In this document: positions 21,764-26,537 of the stretch, one piece after another
Numbering within the stretch: the first letter of the stretch is position 1
Layout of the letters: the number at the start of each line of letters is the position of its first letter
Assembly: GCA_964496595.1 (NCBI GenBank)
Contig: CAZCAI010000060.1
Span: 1-26,537 of the forward strand
DNA: 26,537 nucleotides
From: JAAAOZ01 sp964496595
Lineage (GTDB): Bacteria; Chloroflexota; Anaerolineae; B4-G1; SLSP01
Direction of reading: 5' to 3'
Notes under the pieces: model-generated
Seen by the model: the letters and a program-made list of their open reading frames with translations, nothing else
What the model was told of the DNA's origin: nothing
Database searches by the model: none
Position numbers and translations under genes: made by a program

Positions 21764-22843
21764 TCACTCGGCGGCGGGGAGCGTGAACCAGAAGGTGCTG
21801 CCTTCGCCCGGCGCGCTCTCGACGCCGACCTCGCCGCCCAGCTTCTTGACGATGCGCAGGACGATGGAGAGACCCAGCCCGTGCCCGGCGATGTGGGTCT
21901 GGCTGAGCCGCTCGAAGGGCGTGAAGAGTTGCGCTTGCTCCTCCGACGTGAGGCCCGGCCCGTAATCGCGGACCCAGTGTCGCACCATCGAGGGCGTTTT
22001 GGGATCAGGTTCAGCGCCGATGTCGATGTGAGCGGAGCGGTTGCCGTTGGCGCAGCCATACTTCAGGGCGTTGCTGAGATAGTTGGCCCAGACCGCTTCG
22101 ACCCACGGCGCGTAGCCCAGCACCGGCGGCCACGAGGCGGGCGCGTGGATGTGGGCGTGGTGATGTGTGATCCTCTCTTCTAAATACGTGCGCGCCTCTT
22201 GAATAATCTGAGACATATCTAACGGCTGGATGGGCGCGTCTTTTTGTGAGGTCTCGGTGAGCAGCAGAAGGCTGTTGATGATGCTGTCCATTTTGCGCGC
22301 CGCTTGCGCGATGGATGTTGCGCGTCCCTGAATCTGCTCTGGCGTCAGTGTGTCATAGGCATCGGCCAGCAACTCGGCGGACGGCCGGATAATGGCCAGC
22401 GGCTTCTTCAAATCGTGGGCCACGGTGTGATCGTAGGCCGCTAGCTCGGCGTTGAGGCGTCGCAAGGCTTGCATATCGGCGAAGCGATCTACGGCGAGCA
22501 TCAGCGTCCGCTCCAACTCACGGGGATTGGGCGGCTTGACCAGATAGGCGACGACGCCCGCGTCGCTCGCTTTCTGCACCAGCCCCGGCGTATCGAAGGC
22601 GGTGACCACAATTACCGGGGTGGGACACTCCTTTTGAATACGTTTTGCCGCTGTCACACCATCCATTCCCGGCATATCGATGTCCATCAGGACGACATCG
22701 GGGCGGCGCTCTGTTGTGAGCCGGATGGCCTCTTCCCCATTGGCCGCGTCGCCGATCACCGTGTGTCCCAGTTTCTCCAAGGTAGCCTGAAGCATCTCGC
22801 TGACCAATGCTTCATCATCTGCAATTAATACTCTGAGGCTCAT
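21764..22843 (-). CDS. Receiver-histidine kinase fusion protein
   Basis: A 359-aa soluble protein with an N-terminal receiver domain (about 3-118) with D54 as phosphoacceptor (VLMDIDMPGMDG), acidic pocket D9-D10, T81 and K103. Next come a HisKA helix pair with H143 (VAHDLKKPLA) and an ATPase domain with N258 (NYLSNALKYG), DYGPGL (293-298) and GHGLGLSI (320-327). The receiver-before-kinase order is the reverse of ordinary hybrid kinases. There is no DNA-binding domain. The start ATG overlaps the stop of the large sensor kinase (ATGA), so the two are co-produced. It probably takes phosphate from that sensor and passes it on to, or gates, its own kinase. The final output is not in the window. 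Confidence 0.92.
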   Translation of the reverse strand: MSLRVLIADDEALVSEMLQATLEKLGHTVIGDAANGEEAIRLTTERRPDVVLMDIDMPGMDGVTAAKRIQKECPTPVIVVTAFDTPGLVQKASDAGVVAYLVKPPNPRELERTLMLAVDRFADMQALRRLNAELAAYDHTVAHDLKKPLAIIRPSAELLADAYDTLTPEQIQGRATSIAQAARKMDSIINSLLLLTETSQKDAPIQPLDMSQIIQEARTYLEERITHHHAHIHAPASWPPVLGYAPWVEAVWANYLSNALKYGCANGNRSAHIDIGAEPDPKTPSMVRHWVRDYGPGLTSEEQAQLFTPFERLSQTHIAGHGLGLSIVLRIVKKLGGEVGVESAPGEGSTFWFTLPAAE

Positions 22844-25800
22844 AGATAGCTCCCTATGTACGTTCCTGTATGTATCCCTGTATGCGTTCCTAGATGAGCA
22901 TAAGATGGAAAGTGGATCTCGGTGACGGCGCCCCCATCGGTGGCATGGTTCGAAAGCGTCAAGGATCCGCGCAAGTTCTTCTTGACCAAACGTTGAATAA
23001 GATAGAGTCCGACATCGTAGCGCGTCATCTGGAGAACGTCCGCCGGGTAGCCGGGGCCGTCATCTCGATAGATGAGGGTGATGCTATGATCATCAGGATC
23101 GGATGTGATATCGACGGTGATATGCGGGCGACGATGTGCGTGAGTGTCGGCTGCCCCATCGGAATGGATTGTATATTTGATGGTGTTGCTCACCAGTTCG
23201 TGAAGGATCAGGGCCAGACTGCTGGCCTGCCTGTGATCTACCTTCACCGTATGAGGCGTAATATCAACGGATACATTGTGCGACGCGAGCGCGCGCAAGG
23301 TCGTGTGAATAACCTCGGTCGCCAGATCGTTCAGGGGCAGCGGCCGCCACTCGGAAGCGGAGAGCATCTCGTGGACGGTGACCATCCCCTGAATGCGATG
23401 GGTGAGGCGCTCGGTTATCGCCTCCACGTAGACCAGGCCGTCGGAGGGTGTATAGCGCTGTTCGGCCAGGAGCAGCCCAATAATGGCGGTGAGGTTGTTC
23501 TTGACGCGATGATTGACCTCCTGGAGCAACGCGGCCTTGGTGGTCGCGTCCTGTTGCGTCTGCTCGTGAAGACGCGCTTGCTGGATTGTGAGCGCCAGCG
23601 AGGTGGCGACCTCCGTGGCGATATCGACATGATCCGCGTTGAAAGCGTTCGCGCGATCCGCGCCCAGGAGTAGCGCGCCGGTGAACTGCTCCTGGACGTG
23701 CAGCGGGACATTGAGCAGCGTGCGGAGGCCCTCGGTGTAGAGCATCCGCTGAATAGGCGGGAGGTGGGATTGGGCAGCCAGGTCGTGAAAGAGCGTGGGC
23801 GAGGGCGTGGTGAGATCGGCCTGGGTGAAGCTCTCCAGCGACGCGAGGTAGCCGGTGTTGAGTTGGGTCTGATGATCCACGCGCGTGGCGAGTACCTTGA
23901 CGATGTCAGTATCTGGATTGAATTCCACGACGCTGGCCCAGTTGCCGGGGATCAGTTGGCGGATGCGCTTGAGCGCCGCGCGGGCGATCTTCTCCGGCGA
24001 TTGCGCGCTGATGATGGCCTGGTCGATTTCGTGGAGCATCTGCAGCCGCTCGGCGTAGTGGTGCAGCGCGATTTCCGCCTCTTTGCGCTGCGTGATATTG
24101 CGCACGATGCTCTGAATATAGCGCGCGCCCTGGGCCTCCGCTGGCGCATGCACCAGCACCGCGCTGATCTCCACGGGGATTGCTTTCCCCGGCGCGGATT
24201 GGAGGCTCGATTCGTAGACGGGCAGCACGCCGCCGGTGAGCAGCGCCTCGACCTTGGCTTGATGAGCGACGCGATAAGCGGGCGCGACTAAATCCTGGAA
24301 CGTCTTGCCAATCAACGTCTCTTGAGGATAGCTCAATAGATTGGCGGCCTGGTGATTGGTGGTCAGGATGCGCCCCTCCGGCTCAAAGATGAAGATCGCG
24401 TCTTGCATCCGATTAAAGAGCGCGCGATATCGCTGCTCCGTTTCGCGCAGCGTGCGCTCCATCATCTTGCGCCTTGTGATGTCTCGATTGCTGGCCCGGA
24501 TGCCGATATACTCGCCATCCGCGTTATAAATGGGTTGGCAAATATGGTGAATCCATCGCTTCTCCCCCTCGCGGGTGATGATGCGGATGTCTACCGATGT
24601 GGTGTGGCGGCTCGTCCCTTGGTTTTGATGATGGGAATGGAATTTTGGCAGATCCTCGGGGTGGATGATCTTATAAATCAGATCGGGATCTTCCATAAAA
24701 GCCTGGGGCGGATACCCCGTCACGCGCTGACACGAGGGTGAGACATACCGTTGCTGATGATCCGGGCTGAGCCAGTATTCCCAATCGTAGGTAAAATCCG
24801 CGATGGTGCGGAAGCGCTCCTCGCTGCTTCGCAGTGAATCCTGCATTGCCTTGAGCGCGGAGACATCCTCCACCAGCGCTTGCCCGCCGATATTCTTACC
24901 TTCCCCATCAAATTGTGGCGCGATGTGAATCCGCAAATGGGCGGACTTGCCCCAGGAGCTGGTGTACGGGTGCTCGATAATAGCGGGTGCATCCTTCTGG
25001 AGCGTTGACTGGATCAGCGCTAACAGCCCTGCCGCTTCTAACCTTTCGGATTCAAAGAAATTCACCTGCTGGACGGCTTCGGCGGAGGGCGCGCCTAAAA
25101 TTTCCACCAGCGCCGAGTTGACGGCCGTGATGGCGCCATCACTGCGAACGGAGATCACGCCCAGCGGGGCCTTATTCACCAATTGGCGATAGCGCGCCTC
25201 ACTGGCAGCCAAGTCGGCGGTGCGCACGGACACCTGCTCCCGCAACGTCGTGGCCGCGCGCGTCAGTACATTTTGTCGCCAGCGGAAGAGTAGGAGGCTC
25301 ATCGCGGCGATGATCAGCGCCAGGGCGACGCCTAAGACGATGCGCTGCGTGCGCAAATCGAGCAAGATGGCGTCAATCTCCGTGTCCGGCGCGGAGAGGG
25401 CCACGGTGAGGGCCTGTTCTCCCATCGATACCGTGTGCCAGGCGATCAGCTTCCGGTGGGCGATGTTGGCTTGATCGCGGTCGACGGTGAATTGATAAGC
25501 AGCGGCGCCGCTCTCTTCGCGCTGCATCCGCCGATCCACCGCCAACAGATCTGGGTAATCGATATGGAGCGTCTCAAAGACATTCTCGCCGATGATCTCC
25601 GTCTCGTGATCGTAGACGACGACGCCCTGAGCATCTTGGAGATAGGCCGCGCCATATTGGCCGGAACGCATGTGCTGGATGTAGCGCTCGACCATCGGGG
25701 TGAAATCGCCCACGAGGACGAGCGCGCCGTGCAGCGCGCCCTCGATACGCACCGGGAAGAACATCCCAAAAGCTTGCAGCTCTTGGGTCACATAGAAAGG

Positions 25801-26298
25801 CGGTGTAAACGGCGCTTCGGGTTGCGCTTGGTGGATAGCGGCCCAGTGCTCGGCGGCCCACATTTGCGCCAACTGCTTCGCCTGCTCGCCCGCTGGCGAA
25901 GCAGCGGCCTGGGCCAGCGCGACCTCATCCGGCGCGGGCATGTAGAGGTAGGCCAGAATCTCCGGTGTGCGAGCTTCGTAGGCTAGTCGCAACATCTCCG
26001 CCGCCTCGGCGGGGGATTGGTCGCCGGCCTCGAAGGCGGGGAGCGTCGTCTGGGCGATCAGGCGCGCACCGGCGATGAGATCATCGATATGATCGCGCAT
26101 CGCTTGCTTCGCCAGGAACGTCTGGAGCGCCTGCTGCTCGTTGAACATCGCCTCCTGGCGGCGCACCGCTTGTCGATCCATTAAGAAGGCCGCGCTGATA
26201 AAGCCCCCGATGATGAGCAGGATGCCAACGCTATAAAGGATGAAAAAGCGGCTGTCTACGAGTGGAAACTGGCCCTCGTATTCCGTATGCTTGGACAT
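22840..26298 (-). CDS. Membrane sensor histidine kinase with PAS x3, GAF and HisKA_2
   Basis: A 1152-aa kinase. A helix (about 17-40), an extracytoplasmic sensor region that may be Cache-like (about 41-315) and a second helix (about 320-343) are followed by PAS domains at about 366-480, 486-610 and 616-735, a GAF domain (about 750-910), and HisKA_2 with H930 in EVNHRVKNNLTAI. The ATPase domain has N1038 (HELVSNTIKYT) and DDGPGYP. I choose the ATG at 26298 because GGGAGAG lies 6 nt upstream and a candidate promoter predicts transcription from about 26325; a TTG at 26343 is upstream of that. The last residues (GTHT, GIHT, GTYI, GSYL) are encoded by a 12-bp tandem repeat. It is coupled to the receiver-kinase gene. 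Confidence 0.93.
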   Translation of the reverse strand: MSKHTEYEGQFPLVDSRFFILYSVGILLIIGGFISAAFLMDRQAVRRQEAMFNEQQALQTFLAKQAMRDHIDDLIAGARLIAQTTLPAFEAGDQSPAEAAEMLRLAYEARTPEILAYLYMPAPDEVALAQAAASPAGEQAKQLAQMWAAEHWAAIHQAQPEAPFTPPFYVTQELQAFGMFFPVRIEGALHGALVLVGDFTPMVERYIQHMRSGQYGAAYLQDAQGVVVYDHETEIIGENVFETLHIDYPDLLAVDRRMQREESGAAAYQFTVDRDQANIAHRKLIAWHTVSMGEQALTVALSAPDTEIDAILLDLRTQRIVLGVALALIIAAMSLLLFRWRQNVLTRAATTLREQVSVRTADLAASEARYRQLVNKAPLGVISVRSDGAITAVNSALVEILGAPSAEAVQQVNFFESERLEAAGLLALIQSTLQKDAPAIIEHPYTSSWGKSAHLRIHIAPQFDGEGKNIGGQALVEDVSALKAMQDSLRSSEERFRTIADFTYDWEYWLSPDHQQRYVSPSCQRVTGYPPQAFMEDPDLIYKIIHPEDLPKFHSHHQNQGTSRHTTSVDIRIITREGEKRWIHHICQPIYNADGEYIGIRASNRDITRRKMMERTLRETEQRYRALFNRMQDAIFIFEPEGRILTTNHQAANLLSYPQETLIGKTFQDLVAPAYRVAHQAKVEALLTGGVLPVYESSLQSAPGKAIPVEISAVLVHAPAEAQGARYIQSIVRNITQRKEAEIALHHYAERLQMLHEIDQAIISAQSPEKIARAALKRIRQLIPGNWASVVEFNPDTDIVKVLATRVDHQTQLNTGYLASLESFTQADLTTPSPTLFHDLAAQSHLPPIQRMLYTEGLRTLLNVPLHVQEQFTGALLLGADRANAFNADHVDIATEVATSLALTIQQARLHEQTQQDATTKAALLQEVNHRVKNNLTAIIGLLLAEQRYTPSDGLVYVEAITERLTHRIQGMVTVHEMLSASEWRPLPLNDLATEVIHTTLRALASHNVSVDITPHTVKVDHRQASSLALILHELVSNTIKYTIHSDGAADTHAHRRPHITVDITSDPDDHSITLIYRDDGPGYPADVLQMTRYDVGLYLIQRLVKKNLRGSLTLSNHATDGGAVTEIHFPSYAHLGTHTGIHTGTYIGSYL
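22851..22898. repeat. 12-bp tandem repeat at the sensor kinase 3' end
   Basis: Four 12-bp units: TCCCTATGTACG, TTCCTGTATGTA, TCCCTGTATGCG and TTCCTAGATGAG. On the minus strand they encode the four-residue periodic C-terminal tail of the sensor kinase, up to three codons before the stop. Confidence 0.8.
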
Positions 26299-26331
26299 CT
26301 TTTTCTCTCCCAGGCTCAAAGTCATTTTCAC

Positions 26332-26359
26332 ATTGTATAACAAGGGTTAGAATTAGCAA
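26332..26359 (-). promoter_or_regulatory. Candidate promoter of the sensor kinase operon
   Basis: On the minus strand, TTGCTA (26354-26359, 4 of 6), 16-bp spacer and TACAAT (26332-26337, 5 of 6). The leader would be about 27 nt and contains the ribosome-binding site of the ATG at 26298. Confidence 0.55.
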
Positions 26360-26453
26360 GACGATGGGACAACATTTTGCGTTTTGCATTTTACCTCTAT
26401 AATGAACGTACACGGAAATATACACGGATAAGAAATCACGCTCTTAACGCATA

Positions 26454-26537
26454 CAACTTGCAACTTGCAACTTGTAACTTGCAACTTGTAACTTGCAACT
26501 TGTAACTTGCAACTTGTAACTTGTAACTTGCAACTAT
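26454..26537. repeat. Heptamer tandem array, CAACTTG/TAACTTG family
   Basis: Eleven full heptamers (26454-26530) and a divergent partial one. Units differ only at the first base, in the order C C C T C T C T C T T. The window ends in the array, so it may continue. Positions 26344-26537 contain no gene that I can see. Confidence 0.95.

Noticed and set aside
26299..26343. TTG start 15 codons upstream of the sensor kinase ATG
   Set aside because: It overlaps the -10 region of the candidate promoter and lies before the predicted transcription start.
26454..26537. CRISPR array or telomere-like end
   Set aside because: Repeats are 7 bp with no spacers, and there are no cas genes; a chromosome end cannot be shown from one window edge.

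Overview
The window looks like a scaffold piece from a GC-rich bacterium, most likely Chloroflexota (Anaerolineae or Caldilineae type). This rests on overall protein character, a BatA-E/MoxR locus, many ATGA-coupled genes, GTG starts and AT-richer short tandem repeats between and inside genes. It is inference, because no rRNA or other strong taxonomic marker is present. A run of 100 Ns (10265-10364) marks a scaffold gap inside an 11-bp tandem array. I found no tRNA, rRNA, CRISPR array, transposase or phage gene.

Left edge (1-1028): palindromic sequence and a heptamer array, then an EamA/DMT transporter on the plus strand. Positions 12157 down to 1041 form a long minus-strand block. In transcription order it holds a BatB-like VWA protein, a BatC-like TPR lipoprotein, BatD, a BatE-like TPR-SH3 lipoprotein, a 71-aa protein, a ribbon-helix-helix/DUF5678-like protein, a retropepsin-like aspartyl protease, a MoxR ATPase, a DUF58 protein, a BatD/DUF4381-like membrane protein, a 95-aa protein, a fatty-acid desaturase and a BatA-like VWA protein. 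The Bat core genes are in the usual order (MoxR-DUF58-X-A-B-C-D-E) but circularly permuted, with extra genes at the E/MoxR junction and before BatA. Such loci are thought to form an envelope-associated complex in which MoxR remodels VWA-domain membrane proteins.

Plus strand, 12433-20543: a GH31 alpha-glycosidase with an extra C-terminal region, an MscS-type channel, a primary-type sigma-70 factor, a DUF4258 protein, a zinc-dependent MDR dehydrogenase, a TPR/zinc-ribbon protein, and a lipoprotein with two thioredoxin-like halves. Between 18651 and 18801 a perfect 10-bp hairpin overlaps the expected -35 region of a good -10 site.

Minus strand, 26298-20660: a 1152-aa sensor kinase (extracellular sensor region, three PAS domains, GAF, HisKA_2) is translationally coupled to a receiver-histidine kinase fusion. 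After it come a C39-like cysteine-protease-fold protein with a polyacidic tail and a small CxxC protein, ended by a clear intrinsic terminator.

The most unusual signal is a set of short degenerate tandem arrays, mostly with a 7-bp period but also 8, 9, 11 and 12 bp, in at least five unrelated sequence families. They lie between genes and also encode the ends of proteins: the leader of the 371-aa membrane protein, the n-region of the BatE-like signal peptide and the C-terminal tail of the sensor kinase.
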